From Bryobacterales bacterium (GTDB lineage Bacteria > Acidobacteriota > Terriglobia > Bryobacterales > UBA6623), in NCBI GenBank assembly GCA_026713545.1, contig JAPOOG010000083.1:62001-126000 (forward strand): a DNA stretch of 64,000 bases, in the 5' to 3' direction. The notes under the pieces are model-generated. The model made no database searches and had not been told where the DNA came from. It worked only from the letters and a program-made list of their open reading frames with translations. This document shows, piece after piece, positions 18,966 to 27,692 of the stretch. A program made the position numbers and the translations under genes. Numbering within the stretch: the first letter of the stretch is position 1; the number at the start of each line of letters is the position of its first letter.

Positions 18966-20195
18966 CTACCGCACGGCAATCATGGAGATCTCTTCGAGTA
19001 CTTTCGCACGAGGACCCTCCTGCACTACCTGTACCGTAGTGCGCACAGGCTGGTTGGAAGGGAAGTACTCTCGGAAGATCTCCGTCATCTTGGGCATGTC
19101 GTCGAGATTCTTCAAGTAGACGTTGGTGCTGACCACGTTTTCAAGACCCATGCCGGCGATTTTGAGAATCCGCAGCCTGGATTCGATCGACGCTCGGAAT
19201 TGCGACTCGATGTCGTCACCTGCGCCCGGAGCGGATTTCGCCGAGAGATACATCGTGTTGCCGTCGATCGTCGCCGGGACGGCCGTGTGCGAGGGCCGGC
19301 GCCCATGCGGGTAGACGCGGCCTTTTTTTCGCAGATTGCGCGTCGCAACGAAGGTGATCTCGACACTGATGGTTCCGGGAAGCCGCGACAAGCAGAAGCT
19401 CGCCCTGGCCGACGGACGCCCGAGGTCGAAGTACTCGCTGTAAACCGAGTTCAGCTTGCCGTAGTTCTCGGGTCCCAGATAGTAAGGATTCACCATCACC
19501 GTGTGTTCATAGTCAAGGCTGGCGGCTTTGAGAATCTCGCCGACCGTGTCGAGTGTCTGCTTCGTCTGCCCTTCAATCGTCGGGTCGATCTCGTTCGTCT
19601 GCGGATTGCGGCCTCCTTGGCCGGATAGGTAGAGCGTATCGCCGGCCCACACGGCGGGCGAGTAGGGGCCCATCGCGGCGGGCGTTTTGCCCTCCTCGGG
19701 GCGGACGACTTCGATTTTCGACTTGTCGCCATAGGCGATGCAGGTGATCTCGAGGCGCGAGTCCGAGGGCAAGGCGGGGAACTCCAGCGTCGTCCGCGCG
19801 GGGTAGCGTCCGGACGTGTAGTAGCTGCCGTAGACCTTGTTCATGCCCTGGTAATCATCCATGTCGTCAAGCTGCACGTGGCAGGTCACGACGTTGTCGT
19901 AGTCCATCCCCGCATCGCGCAGCACGTAGCCCATGTTCTTCATCGCCATGTGGGTCTGGTCTTCGATCGTTGAGGGCTGCTCGCGCGTCTGAGGATCAAG
20001 GCTGACTTGACCGGCGATATAGAGTGTCTCGCCGACGAGGACGCCGGGGCTGTACGGCTTGCCGGGCGGGAACTCTTCCGGGTAAATGAACTTGCGTTCG
20101 ACCTTGAAGGACGGGCCTTCTGCTTCCGGCGCCTCAGGTACGCAGCCCAAGGCCAGAGCCGTCAAGACAACAATGACAATCGAATGCAGTTTCAC
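18966..20195 (-). CDS. Triple-RidA domain lipoprotein (paralogue 2)
   Basis: A 409-residue protein, clearly related along its length to its downstream neighbour. GTG 20195 is chosen because GGAGGAG sits 4 bases upstream; the longer TTG-started form would run through that site. The N-terminus ends in ALALGC, a lipobox, so it is a lipoprotein. Three RidA domains follow, with the key arginine in PARTTLEFPAL, SARASFCLSRL and PVRTTVQVV. Unlike the neighbour, the acidic residue of domain 3 is retained (LEEISMIAVR). It is the first gene of the pair. The pair probably arose by tandem duplication with divergence in anchoring: one lipidated, one soluble or membrane-associated. Confidence 0.85.
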   Translation of the reverse strand: MKLHSIVIVVLTALALGCVPEAPEAEGPSFKVERKFIYPEEFPPGKPYSPGVLVGETLYIAGQVSLDPQTREQPSTIEDQTHMAMKNMGYVLRDAGMDYDNVVTCHVQLDDMDDYQGMNKVYGSYYTSGRYPARTTLEFPALPSDSRLEITCIAYGDKSKIEVVRPEEGKTPAAMGPYSPAVWAGDTLYLSGQGGRNPQTNEIDPTIEGQTKQTLDTVGEILKAASLDYEHTVMVNPYYLGPENYGKLNSVYSEYFDLGRPSARASFCLSRLPGTISVEITFVATRNLRKKGRVYPHGRRPSHTAVPATIDGNTMYLSAKSAPGAGDDIESQFRASIESRLRILKIAGMGLENVVSTNVYLKNLDDMPKMTEIFREYFPSNQPVRTTVQVVQEGPRAKVLEEISMIAVR

Positions 20196-20364
20196 TCGCT
20201 CCTCCAACTCGCTCCAATCGACCCGAATAGGTTAGCAGCTATGGCGGATGATCTCAAAAGCTTGAAAGGAGTGAACTCGTCGGCAGTCGAACGAGGGCTC
20301 TCGGGAAGAGGCTGCCGGCGCTGCGTATTGGGCGCGTGGAACTGATCTCGTGGGCGAATGGCTC

Positions 20365-20745
20365 CTACCAGCCCGTCCTGGGCCCCGGATAAGGACCCAC
20401 CTGCCGGATCCGAGGAAACGTCTCCACCGTTCCCCCCGCTTCAATCACTTCCAAACACTCCCGAGCCGACCGCTCGATCGACTGCGTATCCACTCCGTCC
20501 CACTCCGGCAGAAAGCCTTGAACCTTCTTCAGCCCTTTGCGAAGCTGCCTCGTTGCCCCGACAACGTTCCGGTTCCGGTGGTGATAGAAGCCGACCGCGA
20601 AATGAATCAGGCTCTGCAGGAACCAGCGGTCGGGCTGTTTCGTGGGCGTCCAGACCTCTTCCAGCACTTCATGACAGTCGTAGAACTCGCCTCCGTTGAA
20701 CAGGTCGATGCCCTTTTGGAACAGGAGTTTGGGATCGGACGGCAT
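20365..20745 (-). CDS. DUF309 domain-containing protein
   Basis: A 126-residue helical protein of the DUF309 family. The family block FNGGEFYDCHEVLEEVW, with its HE pair, and LIHFAVGFYHHRNRN are both present. The start at ATG 20745 gives MPSDPKLLFQKGIDLFN; upstream frame extension is rich in unlikely residues and was dropped. The function of DUF309 is not established; the conserved HE and H residues suggest a metal or substrate site. It is divergent from the molybdoenzyme gene at 20951. Confidence 0.85.
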   Translation of the reverse strand: MPSDPKLLFQKGIDLFNGGEFYDCHEVLEEVWTPTKQPDRWFLQSLIHFAVGFYHHRNRNVVGATRQLRKGLKKVQGFLPEWDGVDTQSIERSARECLEVIEAGGTVETFPRIRQVGPYPGPRTGW

Positions 20746-20950
20746 GCTAGCAGTCCGTGGTGAAACCCCGCGTAGCACCGAGAGCGGCGAGGCGCCCGGC
20801 TGACAAGGCGTGACGAGGGAGCATATTGGACCTATTCGACCGAGGAGCAACGCAGTTCAGCCGGGATGCATCGCCGCTTGAATGTAGTGGGGCTTTTGCC
20901 ACGGGCTGCTAGACTCAACAGTTTATTTCACGGCCCCTTCCGAGTCCTGA

Positions 20951-21580
20951 GTGCCGTTCAACACCGAGCGAAAAGAGCTGGAGCAAGCCCGCCGCGAGGA
21001 CGGGCGCTTGCCGCCTGGCCAGTCTCTCACTCTCAAGTGGCCGGTCCTTCACGAGGGTCCCGTCCCCTCCTTCGACCCCGAGCACTGGCTCTTCTCGGTA
21101 GGCGGCCTCGTCGAGAATCCTTTCGAGCTTGCCTGGCATGAGTTCCAGCAGCTTCCCCGAACGACGGTCACCGCTGATTTCCACTGCGTCACGACCTGGA
21201 GCAAGTTCGACAACCGCTGGACGGGAGTGCCGTTCTCTGTTATCGCCGCGAAGGCCGCGCCGAAACGGGAAGCAAAATTCATTATGGTCAAGGCCGAGGG
21301 CGGTTACAGCACGAACGTCTCATTGGCGGATTTGATGCGGGACAATGTGCTCTTCGCCGACCAGCATGAACCCGAGCCCCTCACGCCGGAACATGGCGGG
21401 CCGCTGCGCCTGGTCGTCCCACATCTCTATGCCTGGAAAAGCGCCAAGTGGGTACGAGGGTTGGACTTCATTGCCGAGGATCGCCCCGGTTTTTGGGAAC
21501 AGGTCGGCTATCACATGAACGGCGATCCGTTCAAGGAACAGCGCTACCGGGAATCGAATAGACGGCGCAAGATCCTCTGA
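20951..21580 (+). CDS. Sulfite-oxidase-like molybdopterin oxidoreductase
   Basis: A 209-residue soluble protein of the sulfite oxidase/MsrP molybdopterin-domain family. The motif ADFHCVTTWSKFDNRWTGVPF carries the cysteine that ligates molybdenum, and LRLVVPHLYAWKSAKWVRGL and GYHMNGDP follow as in the family. It starts with GTG 20951 and has no Tat signal, so it is probably cytosolic, unlike MsrP. It needs molybdenum cofactor, which fits with a complete modABC importer at 50-53 kb. The substrate (sulfite, a sulfoxide or another) is not visible. Confidence 0.87.
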   Translation: MPFNTERKELEQARREDGRLPPGQSLTLKWPVLHEGPVPSFDPEHWLFSVGGLVENPFELAWHEFQQLPRTTVTADFHCVTTWSKFDNRWTGVPFSVIAAKAAPKREAKFIMVKAEGGYSTNVSLADLMRDNVLFADQHEPEPLTPEHGGPLRLVVPHLYAWKSAKWVRGLDFIAEDRPGFWEQVGYHMNGDPFKEQRYRESNRRRKIL

Positions 21581-21605
21581 CCAATCCTGCCAAACCCTCA
21601 AGAAT

Positions 21606-22016
21606 ATGTCGTGGCTAGGCCGGTTGTTCAAGAAAGACAACAAGGCGTCCCTGCGAGGCGCGCGGCCCGTCCGCCGCGAAAAGACCTATTCGGCGGACAC
21701 CGGCTACGTCTACCAGTACTTCTACGAGGGTTACCGCGAGTTGAAACAGGTCGGCGAATCCGGCTTCGAGCATGTCTTCAGCGTGACGTCGGATCGCATT
21801 TCGCGTTTCCCGATCAACATCTTTCTGTCTAACCAGGTCATCGAGGCCTGGCAAGCCGGCAATCATCGTGAACTGACCGCGACCGAGCAATATGCCATCG
21901 TCAAGATGACCTTGTTTGCAGTGTTTGACGATCGAACCGACTTCGACGGCTCCGACCGGAACGTCATCGTCAGTCTCGAGAATGTCGAAGAGCACGCTGA
22001 AACTCTTGATCTGTAG
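21606..22016 (+). CDS. Unrecognised small protein downstream of the molybdoenzyme
   Basis: A 136-residue protein that starts 26 bases after the oxidoreductase stop, on the same strand, and so is probably co-transcribed. The N-terminus is basic (MSWLGRLFKKDNK). The middle is rich in aromatic residues (GYVYQYFYEGYRELKQ), and the rest is mixed alpha/beta and acidic. There is no signal peptide and no membrane segment. I do not recognise the family. Its position suggests a role linked to the molybdoenzyme, but that is only context. Confidence 0.6.
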   Translation: MSWLGRLFKKDNKASLRGARPVRREKTYSADTGYVYQYFYEGYRELKQVGESGFEHVFSVTSDRISRFPINIFLSNQVIEAWQAGNHRELTATEQYAIVKMTLFAVFDDRTDFDGSDRNVIVSLENVEEHAETLDL

Positions 22017-22550
22017 CGGCACTGCCTGAACGCCGTTCTTTGAAAGAGGAGTTCCTCCGAGGAATTCAGCGAAACCGATGAAGTGTTTCGGGAACGCGGA
22101 GTTTCTATACAGATCGGATGGATGACTGCTCCCCGCATCCTGTTGGAGTGCCTGGAGCCGAATCATACACAAGTCCGCAGCAGAATCATTTCTTCCGTCA
22201 GGCTCATTATTCCGGCGCGGGTACGGAGCAGCCCGCATCGAGAGTGCCTCCTCTGATGTGGAGAAGGAGGTGGCTGAAAAATGCAAGGTCGGTGTCCCTG
22301 CAACAAAGTCGACGGTCCGCTCGCCTAGCCGCAAATCGTCTGGTCCAGAACCTTTTCCTAATAAGGAAGACTGCTTCGTCATCTGTCAGGAGTGGACGGC
22401 TGATCATGGGTAATGCCAAATGTACGATTTCATACAAGCCTTGACTCGTAGATCAACCCAACTTGGTGCCCCGCGAAAGTGGCCACGCGACCCTCGATAG
22501 CGCCATTGACGAGCTATATGTGGCTTGTTAATGCTCCGCCGCTCCGACCG
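22017..22550. other. Intergenic, about 530 bp, no gene recognised
   Basis: Frames up to about 108 codons occur on both strands but show no family features, no good ribosome binding site and no repeat. It contains the region upstream of the duplicated leader of the TPR genes. Confidence 0.45.
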
Positions 22551-22669
22551 CGCAACCTTTATCGTGTTGGCGACGTCGTACTGCACTACCGTGGGCCTTG
22601 GTCACAGGGGTTTTCCGTGTTAGCCTTACTGACAGTTCCAGACTGAATACCCGTGATGTGGGTATGCTC
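22551..22669 (+). repeat. Duplicated 5' leader of the TPR gene pair, copy 1
   Basis: This 119-bp stretch before the first TPR gene is closely similar to 24362-24478 before the second, from CGCAACCTT through the common blocks GGCCTTGGTCACAGG, AGCCTTACTGACAGTTCC and CTGAATACCCG to the start codon. TTGGTC and TAGCCT sit 17 bases apart in both copies, a possible but poor promoter. The conservation may reflect a control region or simply recent duplication. Confidence 0.6.
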
Positions 22670-24190
22670 ATGCAACGGATCAAGATACTGGCTACCGTTT
22701 TAGCTTTGTTGTTTGCGACGGTTGTCTGGTCTCAACAAGACGGAGACAGAGACGGCGGGGCCACCGGTGGCGCGCCAGGTGGGACTATTGGTGGCGTGCC
22801 AGGAGGGGCTACCGGTGGCGCGCCAAGTGGGACTATTGGTGGCGCGCCAAGTGGGACTATTGGTGGCGCGACAGGGGGGTCTATTAGTGGCGCGCCAAGT
22901 GGGACTATTAGTGGCGCGCCAAGCGGGACTATTGGTGGCGCGCCAGGGAGGTCTAGCGGTGGCACGCCAGACGGGGCTGCCCGTGGCACGACAGGCGGGA
23001 CTACCGGTGGCACGACAGGTGGAACGACCGGTGGCGTTGGCCGAGGTACTACAAGCTCAACGACCACCGGCGGTCAGCAGGGACGTACCACCGACCCCTA
23101 CCCCTCCGGACGGCCGCAACAGCGGCAGCGGTTTCCTCAATCGGACTTCGGGCGCCTGGGGCGCCCGGTGTACCTCAGCGGCAAGGTTGTGTTGGCGAAC
23201 GGCATGACGCCTCCGGAGCCGGTGAAGATTTACTTGGATTGCCCCGGTCGGCGCCGGCCCGCCGGCCTCACCAATAGCAAGGGTGCCTTTAGTGTCGATC
23301 TTAATAATCCTCACAACACCTTTCGCGATGCGAGCGTCGGAGGTGCGTCCAGCAGGATTAGATTCCGCAGCAGCGGCCTCGGACGAGTCAACCTGTCCGG
23401 TTGCCAACTTCTCGCCGAGTTGGGCGGCTATCAAGCTGACCCGATTCATTTGGATACTCGCAGCGTCTTTGACAATCCCGACGTCGGAACGATGGTGCTG
23501 CGGCGTTTGGATGGTGTAGAAGGCATGTCCATCAGTTTCACCAGTCTGTCAGCCCCCAAGAAGGCCAGGAAAGCCTACGACAAGGCATCCAGGGAGATGC
23601 AGAAGAACGAGCCGAACCTGCAAAAGGCCGAGAAGGAATTGGAGACGGCGGTGGGCTTGCACTCCGAGTACGCCACGGCCTGGAATATGCTGGGCCGCGT
23701 TCGCCTGATGCAGGACGACCTTGAACGCGGCCGGGCCGCGCTCGAGAAGGCTGTCGATGCCGATCCGAAATTTGTGGATCCCTATCTCGCTCTCGCGCGT
23801 CTGGCGCTCACTCGGCAGCGCTGGAACGATGGGCTGCAGTGGTCGAATCAGCTTCTGCGGCTGAATCCGCACGCTGCGATTGCGCATTACTACTCGGCCA
23901 TTGCCAACTTCCGTTTAGGCCGCATGGAGGCTTCCAGGAAGTCGGTGATCGAGCTCAAGGAGAAAAATGTCGACAGAGAGTTTCCCCAGTCCCATCAGAT
24001 CCTGGGCATGATCTATGCTCAACAGGGGCTTTACGAGCAGGCGGCCATATCCTACCGCGACTATCTCACGGTGCAGCCGGACGGCCCCGCCGCTTCACGG
24101 ATCCAACGTCAACTCCACGATTGGGAAGTTCTGGGGATGATCCGGAAACAGCAAGCCGAGGCGCCGGTCGCTGCCGTCCCCCGGAACTGA
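22670..24190 (+). CDS. Secreted Gly-rich, carboxypeptidase-regulatory-like and TPR protein, paralogue 1
   Basis: A protein of about 506 residues. ATG 22670 is chosen because it matches the start of the paralogue at 24479. A signal peptide (MQRIKILATVLALLFATVVWS) is followed by a Gly/Pro/Thr-rich low-complexity stretch of about 100 residues built of 8-residue repeats (GGAPSGTI type). Next comes a carboxypeptidase-like domain (YLSGKVVLANGMTPPEPVKI), then a linker with DNPDVGTMVLRRLDGVEG, and TPR repeats that begin near TAWNMLGRVRLMQDD. It is probably exported or surface-exposed, with TPRs for protein contacts. Proteins of this layout are common in Acidobacteriota and have no known function. Confidence 0.85.
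   Translation: MQRIKILATVLALLFATVVWSQQDGDRDGGATGGAPGGTIGGVPGGATGGAPSGTIGGAPSGTIGGATGGSISGAPSGTISGAPSGTIGGAPGRSSGGTPDGAARGTTGGTTGGTTGGTTGGVGRGTTSSTTTGGQQGRTTDPYPSGRPQQRQRFPQSDFGRLGRPVYLSGKVVLANGMTPPEPVKIYLDCPGRRRPAGLTNSKGAFSVDLNNPHNTFRDASVGGASSRIRFRSSGLGRVNLSGCQLLAELGGYQADPIHLDTRSVFDNPDVGTMVLRRLDGVEGMSISFTSLSAPKKARKAYDKASREMQKNEPNLQKAEKELETAVGLHSEYATAWNMLGRVRLMQDDLERGRAALEKAVDADPKFVDPYLALARLALTRQRWNDGLQWSNQLLRLNPHAAIAHYYSAIANFRLGRMEASRKSVIELKEKNVDREFPQSHQILGMIYAQQGLYEQAAISYRDYLTVQPDGPAASRIQRQLHDWEVLGMIRKQQAEAPVAAVPRN
22752..23040 (+). repeat. In-frame 24-bp minisatellite encoding Gly-rich octapeptides
   Basis: Units of about 24 bp close to GGTGGCGCGCCAAGTGGGACTATT repeat about eleven times with small changes, each adding eight residues. 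The paralogous gene carries only a short Gly/Thr stretch at the same position (24550-24620), so the array has grown or shrunk since duplication. Unit changes always keep the reading frame. Confidence 0.8.
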
Positions 24191-24361
24191 CCCGGATATC
24201 GCCCAAGCGGCGAGGAGGAGTGTCTGGGGCGATCCTCGGTTGGTGAGATGTCCAAGCTGGGCCAATGACATCGAAGCGGTCGGGTTCTAATACTCCGCCT
24301 GCGCCGGTCCCTCTCCCTGCAGGCGCGTCAGGTCGATTTCGGATAGTATTCGCCCCGGTAC

Positions 24362-24478
24362 CGCAACCTTTCTGTTGTTGGCGACGCCTTACTGCACAAC
24401 CGAAGGCCTTGGTCACAGGAGTTTACTGTGATAGCCTTACTGACAGTTCCGGCCTGAATACCCGAAAGGGGGGTGATC
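24362..24478 (+). repeat. Duplicated 5' leader of the TPR gene pair, copy 2
   Basis: This is the partner of 22551-22669. In this copy the ribosome binding site is stronger: a run AAAGGGGGGT lies about 5 bases before ATG 24479. Just upstream, 24299-24350 is a separate block that recurs at 26182-26236 downstream of the second gene. Confidence 0.6.
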
Positions 24479-25801
24479 ATGCAACGAATCAAGATTCTGG
24501 CTACCGTTCTGGGTTTGTTGTTTACGACGGCTGTCTGGTCTCAACAGACTGGCGGCACTGGCGGCACTGGCGGCGCCACCGGGGGCACTACCGGCGGCAC
24601 GACAGGTGGTGGCCGAGGTACTACGAACCTCCCGACCACAGGCGGTCAGCAGGGGCGAACCAGCGACCCCTACGGACGGGAGCGACAACAGATTCCTCAA
24701 CCGGACTTCAGGCGCCCGTTGTTCCTCAGCGGCAAGGTCGTGTTGGCGAACGGCATGCCCCCTCAGGAGCCGGTGAAGATTTATTTGGATTGCGACGGCC
24801 AGCGCCGGCCCGCCGGCTTCACCAGCTCCAAGGGTAACTTCAGCGTTGATCTTAACGATCGCAACAACATCGCGTTCGCCGATGCGAGCGTCCAAGGAGC
24901 ACCCGCTGGGATAGGGCAACAAGCGGGCGGGGGCGGGGGCGGATTCGGCGCCGTGGGCACCGACCTTTCTACTCGCAGCGACGGCCTCGGACGAGTCAAC
25001 CTGTTCGGTTGTCAACTTCTCGCCGAGTTGGGCGGCTATCAAGCTGACCCGATTCCGTTGGGTGCTCGCAGCGTCTTTGACAACCCCAACGTCGGAACGA
25101 TGGTCTTGAAGCGCTTGGATGGAGTCGAAGGTTCGTCCATCAGTGTTACCAGTCTGTCAGCTCCCAAGAAGGCCAAAAAAGCCTACGACAAGGCATTCAG
25201 GGAGATGCAGAAGAAAGAGCCGAACCTGCAAAAGGCCAAAAAGGAGTTGGAGTCGGCGGTGGGTCTGCACTCCGAGTACGCCACGGCCTGGAACCTGCTG
25301 GGTCGCATTCGAATGATGCAGGACGACCGGGAAGGCAGCCGGGCCGCCTTCGAGAAGGCTGTCGAAGCCGACCCGAAATTCCTGGATCCGTATCCCGTTC
25401 TGGCGCGTCTGGCGCTCACCGAGCAGCGCTGGGACGATGGTGTGCAATGGTCGAATCAGCTTCTGCGGCTGAATCCCCGCGCCTCGATGGCGCATTACTT
25501 TTCGGCCATTGCCAACTTTCGTTTAGGCCGCATGGAGGCTTCCAAGAAGTCGGTGCTCGAGCTCAAGGAGAAAAATGCCGACAGAGAATTTCCCCAGTCC
25601 CATCAGATCCTCGGCATGATCCATGCTCAACAGGGGCTGTACGAGCAGGCGGCCATATCCTACCGCGACTATCTCACAGTGCAGCCGGACGCCCCCGCCG
25701 CTTCTCAGATCAAACGCCAGCTCCACGAATGGGAAGTGCTGGGGGTGATCCAGAAAAAGGAAGCCGCGGCCTCGCCGACCTCCGCCGTCCCTCAGAACTG
25801 A
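24479..25801 (+). CDS. Secreted Gly-rich, carboxypeptidase-regulatory-like and TPR protein, paralogue 2
   Basis: A 440-residue paralogue of the preceding gene with the same order: signal peptide (MQRIKILATVLGLLFTTAVWS), short Gly/Thr stretch, carboxypeptidase-like domain (FLSGKVVLANGMPPQEPVKI), DNPNVGTMVLKRLDGVEG linker and TPRs. It differs by a shorter Gly-rich region and by an inserted glycine-rich loop with GGGGGGFGAVG near residue 150. The start ATG 24479 has a good upstream purine run. The two genes, their leaders and part of their 3' flanks form a tandem duplication of about 1.8 kb. Confidence 0.87.
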   Translation: MQRIKILATVLGLLFTTAVWSQQTGGTGGTGGATGGTTGGTTGGGRGTTNLPTTGGQQGRTSDPYGRERQQIPQPDFRRPLFLSGKVVLANGMPPQEPVKIYLDCDGQRRPAGFTSSKGNFSVDLNDRNNIAFADASVQGAPAGIGQQAGGGGGGFGAVGTDLSTRSDGLGRVNLFGCQLLAELGGYQADPIPLGARSVFDNPNVGTMVLKRLDGVEGSSISVTSLSAPKKAKKAYDKAFREMQKKEPNLQKAKKELESAVGLHSEYATAWNLLGRIRMMQDDREGSRAAFEKAVEADPKFLDPYPVLARLALTEQRWDDGVQWSNQLLRLNPRASMAHYFSAIANFRLGRMEASKKSVLELKEKNADREFPQSHQILGMIHAQQGLYEQAAISYRDYLTVQPDAPAASQIKRQLHEWEVLGVIQKKEAAASPTSAVPQN

Positions 25802-25892
25802 CCTGGACTACTCTCACGTGGCCAATCGAGGTGCTTGGTAAGGGCGTCAGTTTGTGAATTATCCAGGCTGGTCTGATGACATCAAACCGATA

Positions 25893-26156
25893 GCAGCCCG
25901 TGTCAAAAGTCCCGTGGAAGGCGTGGCGGGCTCCTGCGGTTGCTCGGCGCGGAGTGAGGAGGATGGCGATCCGGGTGATCTCCTCCGACGAACGACAAAG
26001 CCGACGACCGCAAATGTCCGTCGCCCAAAGGGTTACGTACGCGCCACTTCCGGCCTTGTGTGCTGAGAGAACGGCGCTGCATTGCAGGGGCGTTCTCTCG
26101 TTACTCAATCGGCCCTGGGGCGCGTAACGCCGCCTGCGTGGCTTTTGACACGAACT
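25893..26156. mobile_element. MITE-like element, copy 2 (264 bp), inserted in a duplicated intergenic sequence
   Basis: This element is inverted relative to 6338-6595. The left end GCAGCCCGTGTCAAAAG and the right end CTTTTGACACGAACT form imperfect inverted repeats, flanked by GATA on both sides (25889-25892 and 26157-26160). The flanks on either side join into a sequence homologous to the uninterrupted region 24241-24350, so the empty and filled states of one insertion site are both in the window. Its interior differs from copy 1 at one end, around the TGCATTGCAG dyad. Confidence 0.8.
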
Positions 26157-26206
26157 GATACGGGTATGCACCACTGACTACGCCGGTCCCTCTCCCTGCA
26201 GGTGCG

Positions 26207-27181
26207 TCAGGTTGACTTAGGGTAGTATCCGGTCCGAGCTTGCACCTTGAGGTTCTTGCGCCGCGTTCGCAGGTTGATTTTTCGAAGCCCGGCGCCGCTT
26301 GAACTGCTTTCAGGTGAGAAACCGATGCTGTACTGGCTGCGCAGTTCGTTCTGGATCTCATCGAAGATCTGCCGCAGCGTCCGCTTGCGCGTCACCTCGA
26401 AGACGTTGCCGCCGGTTTCCCGCGCCATCTTTTTCAGCGCTCCGGAACCGCCGCCCGCGAAGCCCATCCGGCCATAGTAGAAAGTGCGGTCGTAGTACCG
26501 CACTCCGTACACCACGACATCGGATTTGTGAGCTGCTTCGACCGCCTCCTCGCGATCGACGCGGCTGCCGTAGTCGACGCCGTCGGAGATCAGCACGATG
26601 GCCTTGCGCCCGACCTGCCCCTGCATCATCTCATCGGAGGCAAGGTACACGGCGTCATAAAGAGCCGTCCCCACAGGCCGTCCTGAATTCGGCACGGGTC
26701 CGGGATGGATGCCGCGGTTGGCTCCCTCCACTTGCAGGTCCTCGAGAGACCTCTCCAGCAGCCTTTGCGAGCCTGTCAAATCCTGCAGCAATTCGACATT
26801 GACGTCGAAGCTGATCAGGAATGCCAGATCCTTTTGGAGCCGGAGCACCTGCGAAAAGAACTGGGCGGCGGCCCGCTGCTCTTCGTAGATCAGACGTTCC
26901 TGGCTCACGCTGGTGTCGACAAGCAGCCCGACCGTAAGAGGCAAATCCGTCTGTTGAGAGAAGTAGCGAATCTGTTGGCGCTTGCCGTCCTCTTCCAGGA
27001 TGAAGTCGTCTTTGTTGAGGTCCGTGACCAGGCCGCCCTTGTTGTCTCGTACCGTGGCGAGGACATTTACGACCTCCACGTCTACCGAGATGATCGCTTC
27101 TTCCTGGGCTCCGGCCGTTCTGCGCAGCCAGGGGCTCGCTGCGGAAGCCGCAAGCAGGGAGATGGCCTTTCGTCGATGCAT
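26207..27181 (-). CDS. VWFA-related acidobacterial-type protein
   Basis: A 324-residue exported protein of the acidobacterial VWFA-related family. ATG 27181 is used, giving a short basic N-terminus (MHRRKAISLLAASAAS) that reads as a signal. A beta-rich stretch at about 30-75 (VEVVNVLATVRDNKGGLVTDL) precedes the von Willebrand A domain. The metal-ion-dependent adhesion site is intact in part: DTSVS supplies the D-x-S-x-S motif, and LISDGVDYGS has the later aspartate. The C-terminus (SIGFSPESS, RTGYYPKS) is typical of the family. Function unknown; likely an extracellular binding protein. Confidence 0.9.
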   Translation of the reverse strand: MHRRKAISLLAASAASPWLRRTAGAQEEAIISVDVEVVNVLATVRDNKGGLVTDLNKDDFILEEDGKRQQIRYFSQQTDLPLTVGLLVDTSVSQERLIYEEQRAAAQFFSQVLRLQKDLAFLISFDVNVELLQDLTGSQRLLERSLEDLQVEGANRGIHPGPVPNSGRPVGTALYDAVYLASDEMMQGQVGRKAIVLISDGVDYGSRVDREEAVEAAHKSDVVVYGVRYYDRTFYYGRMGFAGGGSGALKKMARETGGNVFEVTRKRTLRQIFDEIQNELRSQYSIGFSPESSSSGAGLRKINLRTRRKNLKVQARTGYYPKST

Positions 27182-27479
27182 AAATCTATTTCTGGGACGA
27201 TCAGGCCACGGCGGCGGTTTCCCGGAGCCCGAAACGCGGACAGACATTTCTGATCGAACGACTAAGAATTATCGCAGTTCAAGTCGGATATTCGGCGCTT
27301 CTCTGTCGAGTATATGGGTCCGTTGATCGTGGAGCTTGTTTCTTTGCCCAAGCCGCCCAGGGCCGGCACACCCCTGCGACTCAAACTCGACAAAGAATGA
27401 CTTTGAACAGTACCCAAGCCCTGCCGCCGAAGATCGGCATATCGAGTTTCAGGGAACGAACGGGTGCTTCCCGCCCCCG

Positions 27480-27692
27480 TCACTCGCTCCGAGTCACGAC
27501 GGACCACAGGTAGAGCAGCATGCCCGCTCCAACAAGCAAGGCCCCCAGGCAGACGAACAGAAAGAAAGAAACGGGATGAATCCAGAACAGGGTAGTCAGT
27601 TCGACTCCAAGCCCCGAAGCGATCAGCAACCCGGATAGCTGGAGGCGTCCGGAGAATCCGTTCCGCAGGCCAGGCAACCGAATCCGGCTCAT
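27480..27692 (-). CDS. Small two-helix membrane protein of the octaheme operon
   Basis: A 70-residue protein that starts at an ATGA overlap with the stop of the tetraheme gene (ATG 27692). Two hydrophobic stretches (LSGLLIASGLGVELTTLFWI and FFLFVCLGALLVGAGMLLYL) make it an integral membrane protein. No haem motif is present. It is the third gene of the cytochrome operon and may be a small anchor or assembly subunit. I do not recognise a named family. Confidence 0.7.
   Translation of the reverse strand: MSRIRLPGLRNGFSGRLQLSGLLIASGLGVELTTLFWIHPVSFFLFVCLGALLVGAGMLLYLWSVVTRSE

Noticed and set aside
22118-22444. 108-codon plus-strand frame in the gap before the TPR genes
   Set aside because: No ribosome binding site, no family, unusual composition.
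22746-23040. Gly-rich repeats considered as a collagen or ice-binding domain
   Set aside because: The 8-residue unit lacks the G-x-y triplet or T-x-T patterns of those proteins; it is simple low-complexity sequence.
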